Origin: Dokdonella fugitiva
GTDB lineage: Bacteria; Pseudomonadota; Gammaproteobacteria; Xanthomonadales; Rhodanobacteraceae
DNA: 64,000 bases
Reading direction: 5' to 3'
Assembly (NCBI RefSeq): GCF_014138265.1
Contig: NZ_JACGXL010000005.1
Coordinates: forward strand, 310,001-374,000
Made by a program: the position numbers and the translations under genes. A model generated the notes under the pieces. The model saw only the letters and a program-made list of their open reading frames with translations, did not search any database and had not been told where the DNA came from. Positions 38,501-45,169 of the stretch are shown one piece after another (position 1 is the first letter of the stretch; each line of letters starts with the position of its first letter).

Positions 38501-38667
38501 TCGGCTTCGGCGCCGGCGCGGAGGCGCGGCGGCCGCTCGGCCTCGCCGTGGTCGGCGGCCTCGTCACGTCGCAGCTGCTCACGCTCTACATCACGCCGGT
38601 CATCTACCTGTATTTCGAGCGGTTGCAGCAGCGCCTGCGCCGGCGCAAGGCGGCAGCGGCCGCGTGA
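35542..38667 (+). CDS. RND multidrug efflux permease (MdtB/MdtC-like)
   Basis: A 1041-residue inner-membrane proton antiporter with the usual twelve helices and two large periplasmic loops. It starts SVSEIFVRRPVMTTLVMIGI as in HAE1/MdtBC pumps. The proton-relay pair appears in LAVGFVVDDAIVMLENISRH in helix 4, and the porter-domain and GLIMLIGIVKKNAIMMIDFA stretches are intact. It is a single pump subunit with no second permease and no TolC-like gene nearby, so an outer membrane factor must come from elsewhere. Confidence 0.95.
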   Translation: MSVSEIFVRRPVMTTLVMIGILVFGIVGYRLLPVAALPNVDFPTIQVSASLPGASPETMASAVATPLEKQFSTIPAIDSMTSSSALGSTSITLQFALDRNIDAAAQDVQAAISAALRQLPTQMTTPPTFRKVNPADSPIFFVAFTSKTLRLSTLDEYAENTLAQRISTVNGVAQVNVYGSQKYAVRIDLDPDALSTRGLGIDTVANAVGKGNVNLPTGTLYGPNRIYNVMVGGQLFDAAAFGDLIVTYQNGAPVRLKDIARVYDGVQNDKGGALIDGEQGVVLAIQKQPGTNTIQVVEDIKKMLPAFQRTLPAGADLRVIYDRSRSIRESVADVKFSLVLALGLVVLVIFVFLRNLQATLIPSLALPMSIVGTFAVMYALDFSIDNLSLMALTLAVGFVVDDAIVMLENISRHLEMGKDRLRATLDGAKEIGFTIVSMTLSLAAVFIPVVFMGGIIGRLLKEFAITIVAAVLVSGFVSLSLTPMLCSRMLKPLHGGTHGRLYQACERAFDATQSLYGRTLRAIVRHRFIVLLTFFALVVATGVLAARVPKGFLPNDDTGQLFVFTQAAQDIGFDAMMDKQRQAAEILRRNPNVESVLAFVGAGGSSATLNLGRMIVNLKPPHERKSADAVVQEIRPTLQGIAGLQAFAQNLPLIRIGGKLTNSTYQFVLQDTDTKRLFEWTPKLVAGLSKLPGFLDVNSDMLIANPQLDVTIDRDAAAAYGVTPDAIENALYYAFGPAQVSTIYTPTDQFWVLLQVDPARQADTSVLSSVYVTPTLPPKASVGDATATPTSQLVPLSAVTHTGQSVGPATINHLGQVPAVTVSFNLAPGMSLSDAVSGVDRAVAQLHMPDTISASFQGTAQQFQDSLSGMGILLLLAVFVIYLVLGILYESFIHPLTILSGLPTAVFGALLTLMVFGKDLDLYGAVGLIMLIGIVKKNAIMMIDFALEKQREGEDPEHAILDACVIRFRPIMMTTFAALMGTLPIALGFGAGAEARRPLGLAVVGGLVTSQLLTLYITPVIYLYFERLQQRLRRRKAAAAA

Positions 38668-38673
38668 GGCGAG

Positions 38674-38701
38674 CCGGGCGCGACGCGGCCGTCGCGCCCG
38701 G
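38674..38701. terminator. Strong GC hairpin between convergent genes
   Basis: A perfect 11-bp stem, CCGGGCGCGAC (38674-38684) and GTCGCGCCCGG (38691-38701), has a GCGGCC loop. It sits seven bases past the RND pump stop and ten before the end of the opposing gene. There is no T tract, but the position suggests a two-way terminator. Confidence 0.55.
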
Positions 38702-38710
38702 TGCATGCGC

Positions 38711-39202
38711 CTACTTGCCGGTCGCCTTCGCCTCCTGCTTCGCGTGCTCCGAGGCGTAGCGCATCATCGCGTCGACCTCGTCGCGGAACGTCGCGAAGTC
38801 GACCTGCGCGCCGTTGATGACCGTGCTCCAGTGGCGCGTCACCGCGGCCATCGCGACGGCTTCCTTGATTTCCTCGTCGCTGGCGCCGTCGGCCTTCGCG
38901 CTCTTCGCGTGGAAGTACACGCAGTACTGGCACGGTATCTGCGCCGCGACGGCGAGGCCGATCAGCTCCTTGACCTTCGGCGACAGCGCACTGTCGCCGC
39001 TGAGCTGCACGGCCTTGAACTCGTCCCAGGCGCCGGCGATGCCGGCATCCGGGAATGCCTCGACGAAACCGGGCACGCGCCCGAACATCCGGCGCATTTC
39101 CGCCTTCGCGTCCTGCGCGCCCTGCGTGGCCGGTTCGCCGGCGCCGGCGGAGGCGCCAGCGACGACCAGCGACAGTATTGCGATCGACAATTTCGTTTTC
39201 AT
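38711..39202 (-). CDS. Exported carboxymuconolactone decarboxylase/AhpD-like protein
   Basis: A 163-residue protein. A signal peptide (about 1-22) precedes an AhpD-type helical domain with the redox motif Cys91-x-x-Cys94-x-x-x-His98 (IPCQYCVYFHAKSAKADGAS). Most AhpD-like proteins are cytosolic alkylhydroperoxidases; an exported one is less usual and suggests periplasmic peroxide or thiol chemistry. The ATG at 39202 has a GGGAGAG upstream. Confidence 0.82.
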   Translation of the reverse strand: MKTKLSIAILSLVVAGASAGAGEPATQGAQDAKAEMRRMFGRVPGFVEAFPDAGIAGAWDEFKAVQLSGDSALSPKVKELIGLAVAAQIPCQYCVYFHAKSAKADGASDEEIKEAVAMAAVTRHWSTVINGAQVDFATFRDEVDAMMRYASEHAKQEAKATGK

Positions 39203-39371
39203 GCATGCTCTCCCGACATGGACGGTGGTGCAGGCGCGAGCGGACCCGGCCGCGGTCCTCGAATCGCGGGTGGGATGTCTGCAGCGTGCGTGCAGCCGAA
39301 GGGACCGGGCGAGCGCCGGGAAGCTGTCATCGCGCGCATGGCCGCGTCGTCGCGGCCGCGGCGGTGATCGC

Positions 39372-39947
39372 TCAGGAACGGGGCGCGGGAAGGGAGCGCA
39401 GCTTTCGCGCGAGGTCGAACCGCACGCGCACGACGCCGGCCTCGTCGGGCACGCGTTCACGCACCGCACCGAGGCGGTGCGAGAAATCGAGCATCAGCGC
39501 GTTGTCGGCGAGCACGGTGCCCCACAGCTCGCGCAGGCCGCGCCGGCGCGCTTCCTCGATCAGGCGGCGCATCAGCGCACGGCCGATGCCGATGCCTAGC
39601 ATCTGCGGATCGACGATGAGCGCGAACTCGGCCGAGTCGCCGGGCGGGGCCAGGTGCAGGCGCGCTTCGCCGCGCACTTCGCCGTCGTCGTCGACGACGA
39701 CGTAGGCGGCCGTGGTCGCGCGGTCGATGTCGGCGAGCCGATGCGCGGCTTCATCGGAAAGCTCGTTCATGCGATGGAACGTGCGCTGGCGCACCTGCTC
39801 CGGCGTGAGCCGCGCGAAACCACGCTTGAGCGCCTCGACATCGTCGCCGCGCACCGGTCGCACGCGCAGGACGCGACCGTCGGCGGCGCGGAACGCGCGA
39901 CCGCGCCGCTGCGCTGGACTGCGGTTCGGCGAACGGCTTGCGGTCAT
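39372..39947 (-). CDS. GNAT family N-acetyltransferase
   Basis: A 191-residue acetyltransferase resembling the GNAT domains attached to Pat-type protein acetylases. It has VRPVRGDDVEALKRGFARLT, then AEFALIVDPQMLGIGIGRAL (acetyl-CoA loop) and ELWGTVLADNALMLDFSHRL. The substrate is unknown. It lies upstream of the AhpD-like gene on the same strand with a 170-bp gap in which I see no gene. Confidence 0.85.
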   Translation of the reverse strand: MTASRSPNRSPAQRRGRAFRAADGRVLRVRPVRGDDVEALKRGFARLTPEQVRQRTFHRMNELSDEAAHRLADIDRATTAAYVVVDDDGEVRGEARLHLAPPGDSAEFALIVDPQMLGIGIGRALMRRLIEEARRRGLRELWGTVLADNALMLDFSHRLGAVRERVPDEAGVVRVRFDLARKLRSLPAPRS

Positions 39948-40077
39948 GCGGCCCCCGTGCGAGCGACCGGCGAAGCATGCCATGCGTCGCCCTCGCGCGC
40001 CTTCGCCCCGCGCGGACGCGGGTTCCCGCATCCGTCGCGAGGGGCTACGATGCGTGCTTTGGCGCGGAGTCGACACG

Positions 40078-40449
40078 ATGGACAAGCCGGTCACGGGTCT
40101 CGGCGACGCGGATCTGGACGATCTCTGCGCGCGCTGGCCGGGCGCCACGCGCTCGATCAAATGGGAGGTCGACCTCGTCTGGAGCGTCGCGAACAAGATG
40201 TTCGTCGTGTACTGCACGCTCGGGCCCGATCGGGGCCGCCTGTCGTTCAAGGTCGATTCCGACCGATTCCTCGAACTCACCGCGCAGCCGGGCATGGCGC
40301 CGGCGCACTACATGGCGCGCGCGTTCTGGGTCAGCGTGACCGAGCCCGAGCGCTACGCGCGCGACGAACTCGCGGGTTTCGTGCGTCGATCGTACGAACT
40401 CGTGCGCGCGAACCTGCCGAAGAAGACGCAGGCGGCACTCGGCGAATGA
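40078..40449 (+). CDS. MmcQ/YjbR family protein (first of a tandem pair)
   Basis: A 123-residue cytosolic protein of the MmcQ/YjbR family, small CyaY-like fold proteins with proposed DNA binding. The core reads CARWPGATRSIKWEVDLVWS, KMFVVYCTLG, RLSFKVDSDRF and VRRSYELVRANLPKK. The following gene is a diverged paralogue 30 bp downstream. Function is unknown. Confidence 0.85.
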   Translation: MDKPVTGLGDADLDDLCARWPGATRSIKWEVDLVWSVANKMFVVYCTLGPDRGRLSFKVDSDRFLELTAQPGMAPAHYMARAFWVSVTEPERYARDELAGFVRRSYELVRANLPKKTQAALGE

Positions 40450-40479
40450 GCGCGGGCACGACGCCGGTGCGGTGACGCG

Positions 40480-40821
40480 ATGCCCGGCATCGACGCCGAC
40501 GACTTCCGTCGCCTCGCGCTCGCCTTGCCCGGGGCGGTCGAAGGCGCGCACATGGGGCACGCCGACTTCCGCGTGCGCAAGAAGATCTTCGCCACGCTCG
40601 GCGCGCCCGATGCGCAGTGGGGCATGGTCAAGCTCGCGCCGGAGCAGCAGGAACTGTTCATCCGCGTCGACGCCGCGTTCACGCGCGCGAAGGGTGCCTG
40701 GGGGCGGCAGGGTTGCACGCTCGTGCGCCTCGACGCGGTGAGAGCCGACGTGCTGCACGACGCGCTGACCGCGGCGTGGCGCAACATCGCGCACGGTCCG
40801 AGCGCGCCGCCGGGCCGCTAG
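40480..40821 (+). CDS. MmcQ/YjbR family protein (second of a tandem pair)
   Basis: A 113-residue member of the same family as its neighbour: FRRLALALPGAVEGAHMGHA, DFRVRKKIFATLG, WGMVKLAPEQQELFI and a closing helix VLHDALTAAWRNIA. The pair probably arose by duplication, or by acquisition of two family branches, because identity is low. Same strand, 30 bp spacing, likely co-transcribed. Confidence 0.83.
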   Translation: MPGIDADDFRRLALALPGAVEGAHMGHADFRVRKKIFATLGAPDAQWGMVKLAPEQQELFIRVDAAFTRAKGAWGRQGCTLVRLDAVRADVLHDALTAAWRNIAHGPSAPPGR

Positions 40822-40897
40822 GCGAGACCCACGTCCTACCGTTTTGCGCTCGACCCGCCCTACACTGGCGGACCCTGATCCACGGAACCGACCGCGC

Positions 40898-41806
40898 ATG
40901 TCCGGCAAGGCCGACTCCCTCAAGACGATCTTCTTCGCGCTCGGCGCGAATTTCGCGATCTTCGTGTCGAAGGCCGTCGCGGCCGCGCTCACGGGTTCGG
41001 GCGCGATGACCGCCGAGGCGGTGCACTCGCTCGCCGACTGCGGCAACCAGGGCCTGCTCTTGCTCGGCCTGAAGAACGCCAAGCGCCTGCCGTCGCCGGA
41101 CTATCCGCTCGGCCACGGCAAGGCGATCTACTTCTGGTCGTTCCTCGTCGCGCTGCTGCTGTTCACGGTCGGCGGTGCGTTCTCGATCTACGAGGGCCTG
41201 CACAAGCTGCACGAACCCGAACCGCTGCGTTGGCCGTGGCTCGCGGTCGGCGTGCTCGCGTTCGGCGTGGTCGCCGAAAGCTTCTCGATGTGGGGCTGCA
41301 TGCGCGAGGTGAACAAGGCGCGCGGCGACCACAGCCTCTGGTACTGGTTCCGCGAGAGCAGGCAGAGCGAGCTCATCGTCGTGTTCGGCGAGGACCTCGC
41401 CGCGTTGCTCGGCCTCGTCTTCGCGCTGGCCGCGGTACTGCTGACGATGATCACCGGCAATCCGGTGTTCGACGCGATCGGCACGCTCGCGATCGGCGTG
41501 CTGCTCGTGTTCGTCGCACTCTTCGTCGCGATCGAGGTCAAGGCCCTGCTGATCGGGCAGAGCGCCGATCCGGAGCTGAAGGCGGCGATCAATGCGTTCC
41601 TCGAGCAACGGCCGGAGATCGCGCGCGTGTTCAACGTGATCACGCTGCAGCTCGGCGTCGACGTCATGGTCGCGATCAAGGCGGAGATGCGCGGTGATCT
41701 CTCCGCACGCGCGTTGGTCGAGGCGATCAACGCGGTCGAGGGTGACCTCAAGGCGCGCTTCCCGGAGATCCGCTGGTCGTTCTTCGAGCCGGACGTGGCG
41801 GACTGA
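40898..41806 (+). CDS. Cation diffusion facilitator family metal transporter
   Basis: A 302-residue inner-membrane antiporter exporting divalent metals such as zinc, iron or manganese. Six helices are visible. The metal site includes His43 and Asp47 (AEAVHSLADCGNQ) and DYPLGHGKAIYFW; a cytoplasmic C-terminal domain follows helix 6. One base separates its stop from the start of the LytS-type kinase, so the transporter and two-component genes form one operon. Confidence 0.9.
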   Translation: MSGKADSLKTIFFALGANFAIFVSKAVAAALTGSGAMTAEAVHSLADCGNQGLLLLGLKNAKRLPSPDYPLGHGKAIYFWSFLVALLLFTVGGAFSIYEGLHKLHEPEPLRWPWLAVGVLAFGVVAESFSMWGCMREVNKARGDHSLWYWFRESRQSELIVVFGEDLAALLGLVFALAAVLLTMITGNPVFDAIGTLAIGVLLVFVALFVAIEVKALLIGQSADPELKAAINAFLEQRPEIARVFNVITLQLGVDVMVAIKAEMRGDLSARALVEAINAVEGDLKARFPEIRWSFFEPDVAD

Positions 41807-41807
41807 G

Positions 41808-42935
41808 ATGAAGGGCATGGCCGGCGTCGACGCGGAGATCCCGGCGGCCGCAAGCGCGGGCGGCGCCGTCGTAGCGAGCAGCCGCTGGCGGCCGTGGCTC
41901 GCCTACGCGGCCGCGTGGCTCGGCCTCGGCCTGTGGCTCGGCATCAACGTCGTCATCGGCCACCGCAACAGCGGCCGGGAGATCCCGGCGTGGGAACCGA
42001 TGAGCTGGGAGCTCAGCAGCGTGGTCGTCGTCGCGGTGCTCGCGATCGGCATCTTCCGCTTCGAGCGGCGCCATCCGCTGTCCGGTCCCGACTGGCTTCG
42101 GCGCGTGCCGTTGCACGTGCCCGCGGCGATCGCTTTCTCGCTGTTGCACACGCTCGGCATGGTCGGCATCCGCAAGGTCGTCTACGTGCTCATGGGCAGC
42201 CGCTACGACTTCGGCGATCCGCTGCTCGGCTTCGCCTACGAGCTGCAGAAGGACCTCATCAGCTACGCGCTGATCGCCGGCGCCTGCGTCGCCTGGCGCG
42301 CGCAACGCGCACGGCGCGAGCGCGAGCTCGCCGTGCTGCAGCTCGAGCGCGACCTCGGCCAGGCGCGCCTCGCGCAGCTGACCGCGCAGATCGAACCGCA
42401 TTTCATGTTCAACACGCTCAACGCGATCTCCAACCGCATGCACGAGGACGTCGAAGCAGCCGACCGCATGATCGCCGCGCTCGCCGTGCTCATGCGCGTC
42501 GCGCTCAGCGAGACCGGCGACACGCGCGTGCGCGTGGTCGACGACGTGGTCTGGCTCGAACGCTACTTCGAGCTCATGCGCGAGCGCTTCCGCGGCAAGC
42601 TCGAGACGCAGGTGGAAGTCGAACCGGCCGCGCGCGACGCGCGCATCCCGCGCCTGCTGCTGCAGCCGCTCGTCGAGAACGCGTTCGAGCATGGCCTCGC
42701 CTCCGGGCGCGGGCGCGTGCAGGTGACGATCGGCGCGAACGAGACGACGGTGTTCTGCACGGTCGAGGACGATGGCCGCGGCCTTTCGCCGGACTACGCA
42801 CCCGGCGTCGGCCTTTCCAACGTGCGCCACCGGCTCGAGCTCATGTATCCGGGCCGGCACCGCTTCGCGATCGCACCGGGACGCATCGCCGGCACGCGCA
42901 TCGAGATCGAACTGCCGTTCGAACGCGATGCCTGA
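41808..42935 (+). CDS. LytS/YpdA-type sensor histidine kinase
   Basis: A 375-residue membrane kinase. Four hydrophobic segments (about 30-50, 68-84, 103-128, 148-165) precede a His_kinase domain with His198 in QIEPHFMFNTLNAISN, and an ATPase domain with LLLQPLVENAFEHGL and VEDDGRGLSP. The periplasmic sensing part is minimal, so the signal is probably sensed in or at the membrane. It overlaps the response regulator start by eight bases (ATGCCTGA) and follows the metal transporter by one base. Confidence 0.92.
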   Translation: MKGMAGVDAEIPAAASAGGAVVASSRWRPWLAYAAAWLGLGLWLGINVVIGHRNSGREIPAWEPMSWELSSVVVVAVLAIGIFRFERRHPLSGPDWLRRVPLHVPAAIAFSLLHTLGMVGIRKVVYVLMGSRYDFGDPLLGFAYELQKDLISYALIAGACVAWRAQRARRERELAVLQLERDLGQARLAQLTAQIEPHFMFNTLNAISNRMHEDVEAADRMIAALAVLMRVALSETGDTRVRVVDDVVWLERYFELMRERFRGKLETQVEVEPAARDARIPRLLLQPLVENAFEHGLASGRGRVQVTIGANETTVFCTVEDDGRGLSPDYAPGVGLSNVRHRLELMYPGRHRFAIAPGRIAGTRIEIELPFERDA

Positions 42936-43698
42936 AGTCCGCGTCGCGATCGTCGAGGACGAGCCGCCCGCGCGCGCGAAGCTGCGTCGCCTGCTCGCCT
43001 CGCGCGCGGGCTGGCGCATCGTCGGCGAGGCGGAGGACGTCGCCGGCGGCACGGCGCTGCTGCGCGACGCGGCGCCGGACCTGCTGTTCCTCGACATCCA
43101 GCTCGGCGCGGAGAACGGCTTCGACGTGCTCGCGCGCACCGCGCCGCCGCATCCGCTGGTCGTGTTCACGACCGCGTACCACGAGCACGCGCTGCGCGCG
43201 TTCGACGTCGCCGCGCTCGACTACCTGCTCAAGCCGTTCGACCGCGCGCGCTTCGCGCAGTGCCTCGAACGCGTCGCCGCGCGCCTCGCCGAACGCAGCG
43301 GCGACGACGGCGGCGCCGACGACGAGGAACGCCTGCGCCGCGTCGGCGACCTCGGCCGCGCGGGACGCCTGGTCCGCCTCGTCGTGCACGAACGCGGGCG
43401 TGCGCGCATCGTGCCGGTCGCCGACGTGCTGCGCCTGTCGGCGTCGGGCAACTACGTCGAGGTGCACACGCGCGAGCGCCGCCATCTCGTGCGCGCGACC
43501 CTGTCGCGCCTCGCACAGCGGCTCGATCCGGGCGAATTCCTGCGCGTGCATCGCTCGCACCTCGTGCGCGCGGACTTCATCGCCGCGACCGCGCCGCATG
43601 CGCACGGCGACCTCGCGCTGACCCTGCGCGACGGCACCGAGCTGTTGCTGAGCCGGCGCTATCGCGCGCTACTGCCCGCGGACTGGCGTGGCGGCTGA
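42928..43698 (+). CDS. LytR/AlgR-family response regulator
   Basis: A 256-residue regulator with an N-terminal receiver (acidic pocket IVEDEPPARAK, phospho-acceptor Asp56 in LLFLDIQLG, Lys in LLKPFDRARF) and a C-terminal LytTR DNA-binding domain (about 150-250: VLRLSASGNYVEVHT, FLRVHRSHLVRADFI). It is the partner of the kinase just upstream. Its stop is one base from the end of the convergent MBL-fold gene. Confidence 0.93.
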   Translation: MPEVRVAIVEDEPPARAKLRRLLASRAGWRIVGEAEDVAGGTALLRDAAPDLLFLDIQLGAENGFDVLARTAPPHPLVVFTTAYHEHALRAFDVAALDYLLKPFDRARFAQCLERVAARLAERSGDDGGADDEERLRRVGDLGRAGRLVRLVVHERGRARIVPVADVLRLSASGNYVEVHTRERRHLVRATLSRLAQRLDPGEFLRVHRSHLVRADFIAATAPHAHGDLALTLRDGTELLLSRRYRALLPADWRGG

Positions 43699-43699
43699 A

Positions 43700-44473
43700 T
43701 CAGGCGGCGCCCGCGAACGCGGTCGCGACGCCCGGTGCGAGCCAGTGCAGGCGGTGTTCGAGCGCGTGCGCGCGGAACGCGGCGTCGATCTCGCGCCGCG
43801 ATTCGGTGAAGTGCGCCCAGCCTTCGTAGTGCAGCGGGACGATCGTCGCCTGCTCGAACGCGCGCGCGAACTCGACGCCCTCGTCGGCGGTGAAGGTGAG
43901 GTGCGACGGGCCCGCGACAGCGACGTGCGCCGCGCCCATGTTGAGCACGGCGACGTCGACCGGGAAGCGTCGCGCGACTTCGGCGACGCCGTCGTACCAG
44001 ACCGTGTCACCGCTCACGTAGACGGCACCGCCGGCGTCGCCCACGCGTTGCAGCACGAAGCCGACCACCGGGCCGCGATCGCCGCCGTCGGGGCCATGGC
44101 GCGCGGGCGTCGCGGTGATGCGCAGCGTGCCGCCGTCGGGCAGCGCGACGTCGTGCATCTGCCACGGCGCGAGGCCGATCGCCGGCGTGCCGAGCCTCTG
44201 CGCACCGGCCCGCGTGGTGAGCACGACGCCGGCCTCGCCGAGCATCGCGCGCCCGGACGTGTCGAGGTTGTCGAAATGGTGATCGTGGCTGAGCAGCACG
44301 ACGTCGATGCGGCCGAGCGCCGCGCGCGCGAGCGCAGGGCCTTGTGTCTTGTGCAGCGAATAGGACGCGGCGCGGTACTCGCCGCCGGCGACGTCGAAGG
44401 TCGGATCGGTCAGCAGGCGCAAGCCGCCGATCTCGACGAGGGCGGTCGGGCCGCCGATGTAGGTGATGCGCAC
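43700..44473 (-). CDS. MBL-fold metallo-hydrolase (UlaG-like)
   Basis: A 257-residue metallo-beta-lactamase-fold protein of the UlaG/L-ascorbate-6-phosphate lactonase-like group. Metal motif LLSHDHHFDNLD (His63, Asp64, His65), a later His in TPARHGPDGG and YVSGDTVWYDG are present. The substrate is unknown. I chose the GTG at 44473 because a GAGG lies just before it and the conserved start RITYIGGPTALVEIGG follows at once. Confidence 0.87.
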   Translation of the reverse strand: MRITYIGGPTALVEIGGLRLLTDPTFDVAGGEYRAASYSLHKTQGPALARAALGRIDVVLLSHDHHFDNLDTSGRAMLGEAGVVLTTRAGAQRLGTPAIGLAPWQMHDVALPDGGTLRITATPARHGPDGGDRGPVVGFVLQRVGDAGGAVYVSGDTVWYDGVAEVARRFPVDVAVLNMGAAHVAVAGPSHLTFTADEGVEFARAFEQATIVPLHYEGWAHFTESRREIDAAFRAHALEHRLHWLAPGVATAFAGAA

Positions 44474-44569
44474 GTTGCCTCGGTGGCAGGGGGAGCGCTG
44501 CCCTTGTTCGGGACGCCTCGCGCGCATTTCAACCCCGCGCGCCACGCGTCATGCGGCATCCGTCATCCG

Positions 44570-45007
44570 TCAGGGAGGAGACCCTTCGGCCTCGATGTAG
44601 TTGACGTGCACGACGCCGACACGGCTTTCGCGCGTGTCGGGGTTGACGCCGCGCGGATAGCGGATCTCCAGGTGCGACTCGTCGAGCCAGGTCACGCGCA
44701 GTTGCAAGGGTGAATAGGAGCCTGCGCGTACGAGCGCGGAGCGCGCGCTGAAGACCGTCTGGCCCCCGCCCGCGGCGAGGCCCTTGGCCGACACCGAGAT
44801 GTCCGTCCGCAGTTCGCCTTCGCCGCACTGGTGGTTCTCGACCGTCGCACGCGCGTCGCCGGCGGCGGACGGGACATCCATGACGGGATAGACCATGCAT
44901 ACGGTACCGGGCCCGGCGCCGCGGGTCAGGAGGAGCAGCAGGCCTGCGAGCTGCATCGCACCGAATGCGGCGAGGATGCCGATGGCGACTTTCGCGAACG
45001 TGCGCAT
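44570..45007 (-). CDS. hypothetical membrane-anchored protein
   Basis: A 145-residue protein I do not recognise. It has an N-terminal transmembrane or signal-anchor helix (about 6-28: VAIGILAAFGAMQLAGLLLL) and a periplasmic domain with two Cys residues (VCMVYPV and NHQCGEGEL) that could pair. The C-terminal part (LQLRVTWLDESHLEIRYPRG) looks like a small beta domain. It lies upstream of the MBL-fold gene on the same strand and is divergent from the PQQ dehydrogenase. Confidence 0.65.
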   Translation of the reverse strand: MRTFAKVAIGILAAFGAMQLAGLLLLLTRGAGPGTVCMVYPVMDVPSAAGDARATVENHQCGEGELRTDISVSAKGLAAGGGQTVFSARSALVRAGSYSPLQLRVTWLDESHLEIRYPRGVNPDTRESRVGVVHVNYIEAEGSPP

Positions 45008-45169
45008 GGCGTTTCAGTCGGAGGCGGTCGGCCGATTGTCGGGCGCGCCCGCGGCGACCGCAAGGCGATGTCCCGCCCGCGTCGTCGTTCGTCCCGTTCG
45101 TCCCTTCGTGCTTGTCGAGGCACGGCGCCGCGCGTCCAATCTCCGCAGGGACTGGGAGGAAGGGCGACG

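Noticed and set aside
35509..38706. A 1065-codon minus-strand frame opposite the RND pump
   Set aside because: His/Arg/Asp-rich shadow; the plus-strand pump has full family similarity.
39203..39371. Gene in the 169-bp gap between AhpD-like and GNAT genes
   Set aside because: No frame with a start, ribosome site and protein-like composition; I see no hairpin with a T tract either.
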